A stretch of 24,983 nt of DNA. Origin: Chara braunii. Its lineage: Eukaryota; Streptophyta; Charophyceae; Charales; Characeae. The notes below the pieces were generated by a model. It did no database searches. It was given only the letters and a program-made list of their open reading frames with translations, and had not been told where the DNA came from. The position numbers and the translations under genes are program-made. This document shows, piece by piece, positions 11,266-20,895 of this stretch; position 1 is the first letter of the stretch; each line of letters starts with the position of its first letter. The DNA is taken from assembly GCA_003427395.1 (NCBI GenBank), contig BFEA01000353.1, forward strand, positions 4,098-29,080, read 5' to 3'.

Positions 11266-11935
11266 ACACCCAGGCGCCCCAGCGCCCCACCGCCCCGGCA
11301 CCCCGGAGCCCCACACCCCGACGCCCCAGCACCCCAGCGCCCCAGTGCCCTGGCGCCCCAGCGCCCCAGCGCCCCACACCCCGGTGCCCCAGCGCCCCAG
11401 CGTCCCCGCGCCCCAACGCCCCGAAGCCCCACACCCCGGCACCCAAGCGCCCCAGCGCCCCAGCGGCCCACACCAAAGCGCCGTAGCGCCCCAGCGTCCC
11501 AGAGCCCCACACCCTGGCGCCCTAACGCCCCAGCGCCCCACACCCCGGTGCCCCAGCGCCCCCCCGAGCCCCAGCGCCCCACACCCTGGTGCCCCAGCGC
11601 CCCAGCGTCCCAGTGCCCTAGCGCCCCAACGCCCCAGAGCCCCACACCCCGCCCAAGCGCCCCAGCGCCCCAGCCCAACGCCCCACATCCCGGCGCCCCA
11701 GCGCCCCAGCGCCGTAGCGCACCACCACCCCACACCCTGGCGGCCCAGCGCCACGGCGCCCCAACACCCCACCCCGGCGCCCCAGCGCGCACACCCAAGT
11801 GCCCCAACGCCCAACCGCCCCGTCGCCCCAACGCCCACACCCCGTCAGCCCGCCTACAGCATGTTTGCCGCAGCACCCTACACCACACCCTCCATTCAAC
11901 AACCCCCCAACCCCCCCTGAACCCCAACGCCCACA
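11266..11935. repeat. GC-rich minisatellite, about 670 bp
   Basis: The basic 8-bp unit is near CGCCCCAG, with ACACCCCGG variants breaking it into irregular higher-order blocks of about 35-60 bp. Nearly all cytosine-rich bases lie on the + strand, with G on the - strand. The array creates long open frames in several overlapping frames on both strands because it has almost no TA-containing stops. Those frames are glycine/alanine/tryptophan- or proline-rich artefacts. Confidence 0.9.
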
Positions 11936-12930
11936 CCCTGGCGGGGGCATTGGACGGATAATTCAGCAACTGTTCTTTGGTTTTCTGAGATGTCGCATTT
12001 GGGTGTTGTGGGAGAGCTGGAAAAAAAACAAACACACGCAGACATACACCCACATTTATCTAATTGTCACTCCATTCGTCATTCGTGGACCGAAATGCAA
12101 GTTCACAAATTGGTTTATCAGAAGCATACAATGAGAAACTGGAAAAACATAAACCGATACATTTGACACTCGTCATCCACAAAACACGAACATCGCAAAT
12201 GCCGAGACAATGTCTAAACCGAAACGAAAAGAAGTGTAGCATGGATAGTAGCAAAATCATGCCAAAATGCATCTGTCACATAGAGTCAAACAACTGCCCG
12301 TGACGGAGAACCTGGATCCAAACGACATAAAGAAATCCCTAAACGTCCGCGTCATCTACGTAAAATCCCGAACTACTATACCCGTGACGGACAACAGCTA
12401 TGGTCCTGTGACTAACAAAAAAAAAAAAAAAAAACAGAACAAAAAATACGCAAATCAATGTCGCTAAAAACAAAAGAAAAAAACAAATGACATATAATGT
12501 CGAAGACCGCACCCAGTGCCTGTGTCTCAGTGCCTGTGTCTTAGTGCCAAACCTAAGGAAGTGTGAACAGTGAACCATGGTGAACGCTACACGAGACCAA
12601 AAAAAAAATCTACACAAAACACAAAAAAAATAAAAAAAAAAAGAACGTATGTACACGGTCAAGGATCCTCATCTGAAGGCTAGCGCTGAGCAGACCGATG
12701 CGAAGCTCGTCCATGTGTCCCACCACTGCCACGAGGTCGACCCCTGCCACGACGGGGTTGCTCTCCACGACCAGCATGGGAAGGCTCAGGAGGGTCGTCG
12801 GGGATGTCGTCCATGATAACTCTCCTACCACTGCTAGGTGTGACGCCTGCGGTTGCTAAATCAACATGTTGGCGAGACTCGAGGCGCATAGGCAGACCTT
12901 CTCCTCCTGAAGTCTCCCCCTCCTGGCGTC
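11936..12930. other. Interior of TIR element: A-rich spacer and unidentified segment
   Basis: 12000-12660 is A-rich with several poly-A runs (12417-12434, 12600-12643). Near-repeats of the CCTGTGTCT type occur around 12518-12542. 12660-12930 has balanced composition and could be captured host sequence: its - strand has an open frame at 12610-12831 with ordinary-looking residues. I recognise no domain. Confidence 0.4.
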
Positions 12931-12935
12931 GATCC

Positions 12936-12974
<39 letters not shown>
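12931..12974. repeat. (CT)n microsatellite
   Basis: Almost pure CT dinucleotides with one TTT interruption. A shorter relative lies at 13446-13467. Confidence 0.95.
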
Positions 12975-12975
<1 letters not shown>

Positions 12976-13032
12976 CCGTAGCGATGTCTTCAGCGCAGCA
13001 AGTACGTGGTAAACCAATCTTGTATCTCTCTC

Positions 13033-13434
13033 AGAAAAAGAAGAAGAAGAAGAAGAAGAAGAAGCAAAGGCAGAGCAAACCTCGATAAAAAAAAGCAAGA
13101 AAAACAAAGACGAAGAAGAAAAAGAAGAAAGAAGAAGAAGAAGAAGATGAAGAATAAGAGAAAGAAGAAGAAGAAGAAGAAGAAGAAGAAGAAGAATCCG
13201 AAGAAAAACTTCAAGAAGTAGCATACAAAAAAAAAAAATCGAAACAGAAGAAGGGAAAAAAAAAAAACAAGAAAAACGAAGAAGAAGGACAAGAAGAAGA
13301 AGAAGAAGAAGAAATAATAATAATAATAAGAAGAAGAAGACGAAAATGAAGAATGAAAAAGAAGAACGAAGAAGAAAAAAGTAGAAGAAAAGAAGAAGAA
13401 GAAGAAGAAGAAGAAGAAGGGGAACTCACCTCCA
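13033..13434. repeat. Imperfect (GAA)n microsatellite, about 400 bp
   Basis: GAA/AAG triplets fill the segment, broken by A-runs and an ATA patch at 13313-13328. It is fully purine on the + strand over long stretches. It produces lysine-rich or phenylalanine-rich frames that are not genes. Confidence 0.95.
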
Positions 13435-13591
13435 ACTAGAAGAAGTCTCTCTCTCTCTCGCTCTCTCCCCTCGTGCCATGTTTGAACGAGCGTGCAGTCA
13501 GCGTCTGAACGCGGAGTGCAACGTCGAGTGCCCACTGAACGGCCCACGTGCGTCTTTTGTAACCGACGCGCGCAATCGGACCCCAGCCTCC

Positions 13592-13612
13592 TTTTTTTTT
13601 TTTTTTTTTTTT
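13592..13612. repeat. Poly-T run
   Basis: A T homopolymer of about 21 bases lies in the right half of the TIR element. It mirrors the A-run near 11240 at the left end. Confidence 0.9.
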
Positions 13613-13766
13613 CCCTCTTCTCTGGGCTTTTCGGGGCACAGGCCGGGCCATACCAGCGCCCAGACGGGTCGTCGACACCCGCGACCCCGACCCAGCGCCT
13701 CCGACGGGCCTCTCGGGCGTGGGGGGCGCTCTGCGCCTTCGCGTTCGGAGCGTTCACCCACGCTCT

Positions 13767-13836
13767 TTGAACGCGTGTTCAACGCGTTCAAAAACTGAAC
13801 GCGGAACCCGCGTTCAACGAACGCGCGGCAACACGA
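13767..13836 (-). repeat. Right terminal inverted repeat
   Basis: Several GAACGCG/CGCGTTC words form internal palindromes. Its reverse complement aligns with the left end with small gaps. Confidence 0.6.
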
Positions 13837-13845
13837 CACGCGTTC
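13837..13845. repeat. Right copy of 9-bp direct repeat
   Basis: CACGCGTTC is identical to 11086-11094. LTR homology resumes directly after it. Confidence 0.6.
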
Positions 13846-14205
13846 ATTGGCCATCATTGCGGGGCCCTCAGGCGATTGGAGATAACAAGGCCCTCTCCTG
13901 GGAATTGAGTTGTCCCCCTCTTGTATCTCGAGCGTCTGAAACCTCTCTCTCTATCCCTCTTACTCAAAGTCTAGTCATGTTCTGAGAGGAAGGCGGTAGG
14001 CACGATTGCAACCCGTAGGACCGCAGCAAGATTCTGTGGGGAGTCAGCCCACCGATTGTGGGAGCTCTGTCGGAACTCAGGACTCGGAGGAGTTCTGGAG
14101 GCAGGGAATTGAAAGGTAGCCATTGATTTCCTTCTATAAACTCTGTTATAACCGCTAACTGTATTTCTGACTATGATTTGACTGAGTATATTATGTGCAC
14201 CCCAA
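13846..14205 (+). repeat. 5' LTR, segment 3
   Basis: It aligns with the reverse complement of about 4850-5208 in the antisense LTR. Strong anchors are 13855-13875 with 5185-5200 and 13980-14060 with 5000-5085. It ends at 14205 in ...TATTATGTGCACCCC. The same end occurs again at 15338, at the end of the duplicated block. Confidence 0.75.
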
Positions 14206-14245
14206 ATCATTCTTTTTTTTCTTTTTTTCTTGCCAATATTATTTT

Positions 14246-14428
14246 TTATTTTTTTTTTATTGGAAGATAGTAACTATTTACATGTATAACTTTGACTTGA
14301 AAGTGCCTTTCCATCATTTTTTTTGCTTCTGATTTAGTAATTTTTTTATCTAATTCAAAAGTATATTGTCTTTTTTCTAATAGAGAAATATTTTTTTCTG
14401 TTAATATAGGTTTCTGAAATTTATCCAT
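14246..14428 (-). pseudogene. rpl23: Truncated plastid ribosomal protein L23
   Basis: Sixty residues start MDKFQKPILTEKNISLLEK. Family hallmarks of plastid-type uL23 are in the expected order: LTEK near residue 9, LLEKRQYTF near 16-24, VKVIHVNS near 45-52, then YYLP and a lysine run at the end. uL23 sits at the exit tunnel of the plastid 50S subunit. Plastid copies in land plants usually have about 90 residues, so about one third is missing. The stop lies in a run of A. Another frame stays open beyond it with a basic KKRKKRM-like end, which suggests a one-base homopolymer shift plus truncation by the insert boundary near 14206. Codon use is strongly A/T-biased, as in plastids. A plastid origin is well supported; it is unlikely to work in the nucleus. 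Confidence 0.85.
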
Positions 14429-14486
14429 AAGACTCTCTTTTCTTTTTTTATTATTTTAGTTATTTTCTTTTATTTGATTATCTTTT

Positions 14487-14841
14487 NNNNNNNNNNNNNN
14501 NNNNNNNNNNNNNNNNNNNNNNNNNNNNNNNNNNNNNNNNNNNNNNNNNNNNNNNNNNNNNNNNNNNNNNNNNNNNNNNNNNNNNNNNNNNNNNNNNNNN
14601 NNNNNNNNNNNNNNNNNNNNNNNNNNNNNNNNNNNNNNNNNNNNNNNNNNNNNNNNNNNNNNNNNNNNNNNNNNNNNNNNNNNNNNNNNNNNNNNNNNNN
14701 NNNNNNNNNNNNNNNNNNNNNNNNNNNNNNNNNNNNNNNNNNNNNNNNNNNNNNNNNNNNNNNNNNNNNNNNNNNNNNNNNNNNNNNNNNNNNNNNNNNN
14801 NNNNNNNNNNNNNNNNNNNNNNNNNNNNNNNNNNNNNNNNN
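14487..14841. other. Assembly gap (355 N)
   Basis: This is an unresolved run of N inside the AT-rich insert. An apparent open frame across it is meaningless. Confidence 0.99.
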
Positions 14842-15062
14842 TTATAATTATAGTTTATTTGAATATTAGTAATATATGAGAAATCATATCAATATGATAA
14901 AAATATTCTAGATTNAATATTTTATTATTTTATTATTTTATATTTTATTCTTTTTATTATGGTAAATATTGCACAAAATGACATCTAAATAATGCAATAT
15001 TCTATTATTCAATTCAATTAAATAATTGTTACAAAATAATATGTTTAATCAACAATATTTTT

Positions 15063-15480
15063 AATCAACTTTTCAATTTGACTTTCAGGACATAAACCAG
15101 ACTATGTAAAGGAATGTATGTACAATGTCAGTTTCAGTTGTATTGTTTGACTGAAAGCAGACTGTGGGATTGCATCTGGGGGAAGGATGGGAGAAAAGCA
15201 GTATTGAGAAATTTTTCTGTTGGAGGACTTCTGGAGGTAGGGAATTGAAAGGTAACCATTGCTTTCCTTCTATAAACTTTGTTATAACCCCTAACTGTAT
15301 TTCTGACTATGATTTAACCGAGTATATTATGTGCACCCCTCCTTTGACTTTTCAGTTTGATTTTCATAACATAAACCAGACTATGTAAAGGAATGTATGT
15401 GCAATGTCAGTTTCAATTGTATTGTTTGACTGAAAGCAGACTGTGGGATTGCATCTGGGGGAAGGATGGGAGGAAGGCAT
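15063..15480 (+). repeat. Tandem duplication of about 283 bp in the LTR
   Basis: Block A (15063-15210) recurs as 15346-15478. Block B (15215-15340) recurs as 14085-14205 on the other side of the AT-rich insert. The order is thus B, insert, A, B, A. The antisense LTR has each block once (A near 4700-4850, B near 4850-4975). Copies differ by roughly 7-10%. Confidence 0.85.
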
Positions 15481-15508
15481 TATTGCTTGTCTGAATGGGT
15501 CTATCAAG

Positions 15509-16235
15509 GGCTGGGCAAGTCTCCATAAGTTGGGGAGGCTCAATGTTATGTTTATTTTTGATTGCCTGAAGGGCCAGACAGGTTCCCATAAGTTTGGGTG
15601 GTCTGGTTGCTCTGACTTACGAGAGGTGACTGTGATCGATTTTTCAAGGACCAAGCATGTTCCATAAGTTTGGGTGGCTTGGCCGCCTTGTTTAATTAGA
15701 GTTTCTTTCAGTTTCTTTAGTTTCTAAACGAGTAGGTCCGAACACGTTCCATAAGTTTGGGTGGCTCAGCGTCTTCCTGCTTTGGTCTTAAGAGAAATGA
15801 CAGGTTGAGGACCAAGACATGTTCCATAAGTTTGGGTGGTCTTGGTCCAACGGCACGCACATGCTGGAACCAGAAGGCTATAACTTGACTATACTTTATT
15901 ACTATTCTATCTATAAACAAGCTAGTCAGACAGGGTTCCACTAGTTTGGGTGGTCTGACTATAGCTTATCACCAATTGAAGAGAGTATGAATTAAGAATA
16001 AAAATTGTGGTAAGAAAGGACAGGCTGAATCTTGATCTAAGATGACCGGTTCAGTCATATGTTGCCTTAAAAGACAAAGTGTAGACAATTATATATAACT
16101 TGGATACTTAAATGGTTCAGGGCGACTAGGGTGGCCTAGTCATGCGCCCAAAGAAGATAAAAGTTGTCGTGCCCTGTGTTTTTGTACATTCTATGGCTGA
16201 GCTAGACAGGTTTCCATAAGATTGGGTGGTCTAGC
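15509..16235 (+). other. Array of seven stem-loops with a conserved loop (host LTR copy)
   Basis: Loop cores resembling TTCCATAAGTTTGGGTGG occur near 15522, 15584, 15660, 15749, 15822, 15936 and 16211. Arms are variable but paired: GCCAGAC/GTCTGGT (15573, 15601), CCAAGC/GCTTGG (15651, 15677), GGACCAAGAC/GTCTTGGTCC (15809, 15839), AGTCAGAC/GTCTGACT (15924, 15953), GCTAGAC/GTCTAGC (16201, 16229). The hairpins near 15522 and 15749 have decayed stems. Inside the outer stem a CC...GG clamp closes a loop of about ATAAGTTT. The hairpin at 16201 has no counterpart in the antisense copy. Whether the structure acts as RNA or DNA is unknown. Confidence 0.8.
16124..16141 (+). other. Short stem-loop, host LTR copy
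   Basis: GACTAGG and CCTAGTC flank a GTGG loop, with outer GGCG/CGCC pairing. In the same orientation the antisense copy reads GACTAGA/TCTAGTC around the same GTGG loop, so the last stem pair changed from A-T to G-C (or the reverse) with pairing kept. Confidence 0.6.
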
Positions 16236-16539
16236 TTTATGCCTTGTGTAAGCTGGGTATAAAGGGATAAATCATGGAAAGATCATGAACTATTGTTTGG
16301 TAAGTCCGACTTGGGGTTGGTGAGAGTACGTACCTTTGTGGTTTGGCTTGCATGTGGCTGAGTGAGATCACTACTTAGTCTGAGTTTCAGTTGATAGGTA
16401 GTTTTAGTTCCTTGCCACGTGCTAGAGCCATAGAAGTTAATTTCAATTCCTACATTTTCTAAGCTAAGTTTATTTTTACTTAGATCGATTTCTGCATTTT
16501 CTCGGATCATTTGTTATAGTTGGTCTTGTATAAATCTTG

Positions 16540-17070
16540 GTAAGTCACTTTCTCTACGGGAAGCGCTGCCGAAATTTCTACAAAACCAAGGAGTTAATCA
16601 TATTTTGTCATTTTCAGGGTCCAGTTTTTATGACTTTTGGGCTTAGTAAAAATATGGAAAACCTCTTTTTTCTAAATGGAGTGCTGCCCAAATTTTTGCT
16701 AATTCAGAGATTTAGACAAAATTAGACCTTGAGAAGTCAAACTCATTTTAGATTCTGAACTTAGCTTTGTATAAATCTTGGAATAACACTTTCTCTACGG
16801 GAAGCGTTGCCGAAATTTTTACAAATCTAAGGGCTCATTTGAACTTTATCTTGAACTCGAATTCAAGATTAACTTTTGAGTTCCTATCTAACCTAGTATA
16901 AATCTGGGAAGTCTACCTTTCTAAAGGAGATGCTGCCCTTTACTAATTTTGGGGAATTAAACAAAATTTGATTGTCCAGGATCAGAGTTTTTTTTTTTTT
17001 TTCATATTTGAGTAATTATAAATTCTGCGAAGACACTTTTTCTACGGGAAGCGCTGCCGACATTTTCATA
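16540..17070 (+). repeat. Five-unit tandem repeat of about 122 bp in the host LTR
   Basis: Core motifs start at 16563, 16681, 16804, 16930 and 17051, a spacing of 118-126 bp. Types alternate a-b-a-b-a: CTACGGGAAGCGCTGCCG for a and GAGTGCTGCCCAAATTT or similar for b. Unit number and order match the antisense copy, so the array predates the split of the two subfamilies. Confidence 0.8.
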
Positions 17071-18810
17071 GTTTAAAGGAGCTAGATTATATTTTGACAG
17101 GTGGCAATCCAAGATTCACTCGGCATAGAGGAGATTCTATCAAAGGTCTACCTTTTCTTTAGGCACTCGCTTAGAGGTAGGCTTGGACTTAGTTTATAGG
17201 AAAACCTTTCAGTGAGATTATGATATGGAGATTATTCTCCATGGACTTATAGGTTTAGTTTGGGATTGGTCTGTCTTGTGTTACAGGTCCTCTTGATCAT
17301 TAATAACAGGCCAGTTGCCGATTCGTTGGTTTACGACTCAACTCTAATCCACTCTTGCCACTCAACCTAAAGGCTTTAGCCTTGTGATTTGAACTGTTTT
17401 GTTGTATTTTCGTCCGAACTTTATTTGAATGGCTATTTAACTAAGGTGCTGAGTATTTTATTTTGAGAGTTGCACAAAGAGTGACGTTTGTATGGCTAAA
17501 AGCAAGGGGTGTGAGTGCAGAGAATGGTTGAAGTTGACCCCGTGTAGTGCATGGACTTTTGGTTAAATCTTTGATGTGATTGCAGGTATGTTTGGTGATT
17601 CAGACTTTCGATTTGACAGTCTGAGCTCACATACATATATATATGGCTGAGAGGTGTCCCACTGTGATTGTGAGAAGCGATCGTCACATATTTATAACCC
17701 TCCATATATATGTAAATACATATGTCTTGAGTGTTTCGTGCAGCCTACTGTGACCGCGCGTAAGGGTTAAACAGATGATGTTTTCGAGAGAAAAGGGACT
17801 TCCTCTTTTTGCTTTTGCTTTTTATAATTTCTATGGTTGGACGTTGTACTCTGTGGCAGCCGTCGAAGTCAAACCCCTTGATTTCTCTTCAGACCCTAAA
17901 TGAAGGAGCTGGTCTCCAAGGCGATAAGAAACGATTGCCACCACATGTATAAACCTGTGTACCACCCACTCTCCGAAGCGTGCAGAAAAGGGTGTAGTTC
18001 TCAACCACACTTGACAATTGTCCAGCGTCGAGAGATCAATCCCTTAAAGCGCGTGTCAGCCGATACTTGAGTGCCGAATGCGAACCTTGAGATTAACGAG
18101 GACCGCATGACTATGGGTACTACATAGTACCCAATCATTGCGACTGCTTGTGTATGCTTGCATTGCGACTTGATATAAGTAAGCCCTGCGTCCGCACGGT
18201 TTCGTACTAAGTCTCGCACGCGACGCGTATCCGATTTCCACATCGAAAAGTTATGGGATGGCTACTAAGGGACAAGGAGTGTTGTCGCGTTGTTTGTCCT
18301 CTGTCGTTTTGTATATGTATATGTATGTGTGTGTGTTTTTATTTTTATTTCCTTAGAGTGGAGTATGCGTGGCGTGTGGGATACGTCCTAGTCGACCGAC
18401 GACGAGTCGTGCTTGGGACCTCAGCCCCCCAAGGCGTCGGTTCGCGTGCGGGTCCGATAGAGGCGTAAAACCACGTGTACCCCCTATGCTACAGCGAACG
18501 AGAAAACGCCTTCGGCTGGTCCACCTCTGCGATTGCAGCTGATTAACTTTCGTACTGTGGACTGGTAGCTCGGCGGGGATACGCCCACCGAAGGGAGGTG
18601 ACAGCTCCTGTAAGGTGGAGGTAAGTCGTGCCTCGCGTAGGCCCTATCCTGTTGTAGGGGATCGCGAGAGGTATGGCTGGCACACTCGACCGGAGCGGCT
18701 TGCGGAAGCTCCATATGTATTCGCAACGAGGATAAGACCAACTCTTGCGTGACGAGGCCGGGAGGGTCCAACCCCGTTTCGTGCGGTGCCGGACCGATGC
18801 ACTCGACAGG

Positions 18811-18829
18811 TGGCGCCGTTGCCGGGGAT
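18811..18829 (+). promoter_or_regulatory. Primer-binding site, tRNA-Asp(GUC)
   Basis: TGGCGCCGTTGCCGGGGAT is complementary to the 3' end of plant tRNA-Asp, CCA included (the tRNA ends ...CCCCGGCAACGGCGCCA). It starts two bases after the LTR terminus, the expected place for priming minus-strand DNA synthesis. This site fixes the orientation of the element. The tRNA sequence is recalled from general knowledge of plant tRNA-Asp. Confidence 0.85.
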
Positions 18830-20856
18830 AACGGTTGTCTGGCGCTGTCCGTGGTGGATCGACATCTGGGTATGGGAATGTGAGAAATACGCAAAATGAG
18901 AAGTCCTTTGTTGAGCTTTTATGATTAATCGTTTGATGGTATTTGATAGAGAACGAGTGAACGTTGACTGTGCGAGTTGGTTTTGCTTGATGCAGTAAGG
19001 GTGGCATGAGAGTGATAAGCGTTTTGGATATGCGCCCATGTACTGTGACTAGTAAGATGGTAGTTGGAGTTGATACCCCGATGGCCATGATAGTTGACAG
19101 GTTTGGATGATGCAGTGCATGTTTGATATGGCAAAGGTGAGATGAGGTGGTGCCAACATGGCTAAGCATTATGAGAATTTGCCTCGTACCTAGCTATTAA
19201 AGTCGAGAGAGTTGCCTCAATGGTCATGAGAGTAATTGGGTTCTTTGGCATTAGAGTGAGGTCGAGGGGGAGTAAGAGAGCCTATTACTTTAGAAGTCGT
19301 CAAGGGACCTTGAAGAGAATTTTTATGAGCATGAATTGGGGTCCTTGAGTCTGGGTTCTAAGCGATTGTTCGGCCTATATAGTCATGATAATGTGAGGTC
19401 TACCCCGCGTGATGTGTTATAAGGCAGCAAACAGACGAAGGGAACACCATGTTATGACCTCAATAGAAGAGACTACGAGATGTAGTAGGTCTGCATAGTA
19501 ACCTCTTTGTGAGAAAGACATATGATCCTAGGGGCAGTCGGGATAGTAGTGAAAGGGCTAACACTTAGACTATTTTACTTACTTTTAATAAGGCGGCGAG
19601 GTGTAGATAATGTTAGACCTTCGCTTGAATCTTTCCAGCTTTTGACCATCCATTTTAATCTATGGGTTGGAGCTAAGGACTTGAGACTATTCTTTTCTGT
19701 GGGCATCTCTTTTTGAGTTATATGTTGAATTCATCCATATATGCCAGATACTATCTGAGTAAGTTTGCCAAATGCCTAATTATATGTGGCTATGTGCTTA
19801 ATTGGTATATTTTTCTAATAGTTATCCTTGTCTGAAATATTTACACGAGCTATGTATCTAAAGTATGCATTTGTTTTGAACTTATCAATTTGCAATAATT
19901 TATGTGAGCGTCTCAAGTCCAAGTGTGAACTTATGGCTACTTATTAAAGTTTGTGTGTTTGGATTGCTCTTCAAAGAGAGGTAGAGGCATCGCGTAGAAT
20001 CCACGTCTGATGCGGATTCAGAAGTGAATGGAGTGACCATTTCCTTGAGATAAGTTTATTCTCACAGAATGGTCGATGTGTAAGATCTACCCTAAGGAAG
20101 GGTGCAATCCTATGTTATTGTTCCCCTAAAAGATGGCTTTGTAGACGTTATAACTTTGTCTTGTAAGTAGTAGTGAGACCCACGCTAGAACATGTTCGTG
20201 GTCCATAGTGGGGTGTTGTTGTTGTATCCCCTGGGATAAGATAACTGCACTACTACTGAAAAGGAGGAAAGTATTTGAGCCTTGTCAGACCATGGCCTAT
20301 GAGGAAAGCAACTACTACATGCCACAAAGAGGTAGGGGGTGAATCCCCAACTATTTTTGTGTCAAGTGCGTTCACCCGCACAGGACGGGACAATACATCC
20401 CGAAGCGTGTGTGGTGAGGTTGTTTACTTTGTGAGTAAGAGTCTGCAAGCAATAGGTGCCGAAATCGGAGGGAGAAGCAGTGAGTCTTGATCCTTGGGCA
20501 GGGCTCGGGAATTTGAGATATTATCCTTTCTAAAATGGATTACACTGCCCCTTGCCACAATATACTTCTGTCAAAACTGGGGAGTAAAGTATAGTACTCT
20601 CACTAGTATTGTGCCTGAGAGCGCTAATTGTTGGCGATTTAATCTTTGATTATAAACGTGCCTATTATTGATATGTCTGATGGTATAGGCATACCATTAC
20701 GAGATATTTGTATATGCTTTGGGTAACTGACTAGCTTGAGTATAAGTATTTTTGATATCAGTCATCAAGGTTATATGTCGTTTCCACGAGTTATTATGAT
20801 TACGAATTTTTGAGATCTATGAATACACTATTATCATGATATAATCTAGGTTGTTG

Positions 20857-20895
20857 GATCGGACGTCCGGGATGTCCAACCGGACGTCGGACCAG
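20857..20895. other. Cluster of GGACGTCC-type palindromes
   Basis: GGACGTCC, GGATGTCC and GGACGTCGG occur within 35 bases, followed by an A-rich run (20920-20941). They may be binding sites or the edge of a small insertion; nothing further can be shown. Confidence 0.4.

Larger units (their letters stand above)
11095..13836. mobile_element. Non-autonomous TIR DNA element inserted in the LTR
   Basis: The termini (11095 to about 11142 and about 13767-13836) are imperfect inverted repeats rich in GAACGCG. Inward from each end they read TGTAACCG/TGTTGCCG, then CTGAACGCGCGTTC/TTGAACGCGGGTTC. A 9-bp direct repeat flanks them. The LTR sequence on either side (11040-11086 and 13846 onward) is contiguous in the antisense copy near 5210, which gives an empty site. 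The interior holds a GC-rich minisatellite, A-rich spacers and CT, GAA and T runs. No transposase is recognisable. A 9-bp duplication with long TIRs suggests a Mutator-like element; this is inference. Frames of 200-303 residues inside are low-complexity translations of the repeats. Confidence 0.7.
14206..15060. mobile_element. AT-rich insert, probably plastid DNA (NUPT), with gap
   Basis: Composition drops to roughly 80% A+T here, against a GC-balanced to GC-rich LTR on both sides. 14246-14428 encodes an rpl23-like protein on the - strand. 14487-14841 is unknown sequence, and 14915 is a single N. The right part (14842-15060) is AT-rich, with no gene I can name. The antisense LTR lacks all of it. 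Two readings are possible: a real nuclear plastid insertion, or a scaffold join between a plastid contig and a repeat. Confidence 0.65.
15061..18808 (+). repeat. 5' LTR, segment 4 (to LTR 3' terminus)
   Basis: It aligns along its length with the reverse complement of 713-4850. It includes the hairpin array, the 122-bp tandem repeats, and a block near the 3' end (18368-18680) that is about 90% identical to 850-1130. It ends ...CACTCGACA at 18808, two bases before the PBS. No coding sequence is recognisable. Frames seen here run antisense and are shared only in part with the other copy. Confidence 0.75.

Noticed and set aside
11142-12053. 303-residue open frame on the - strand, and overlapping frames on both strands
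   Set aside because: It is a translation of the 8-bp GC-rich minisatellite. Similar long frames exist in several phases, with no domain and heavy Gly/Ala/Trp or Pro bias.
12990-13757. 255-residue open frame on the - strand
   Set aside because: Mostly poly-Phe/Ser/Leu from the GAA microsatellite; not a gene.
14474-14869. Open frame across the N run
   Set aside because: It consists almost wholly of unknown bases.
713-18808. Terminal inverted repeats of one giant DNA transposon
   Set aside because: The arms are two LTRs of one family in opposite orientation. The PBS at 18811 and the direct LTR pair at 3 and 24189 explain the layout better.
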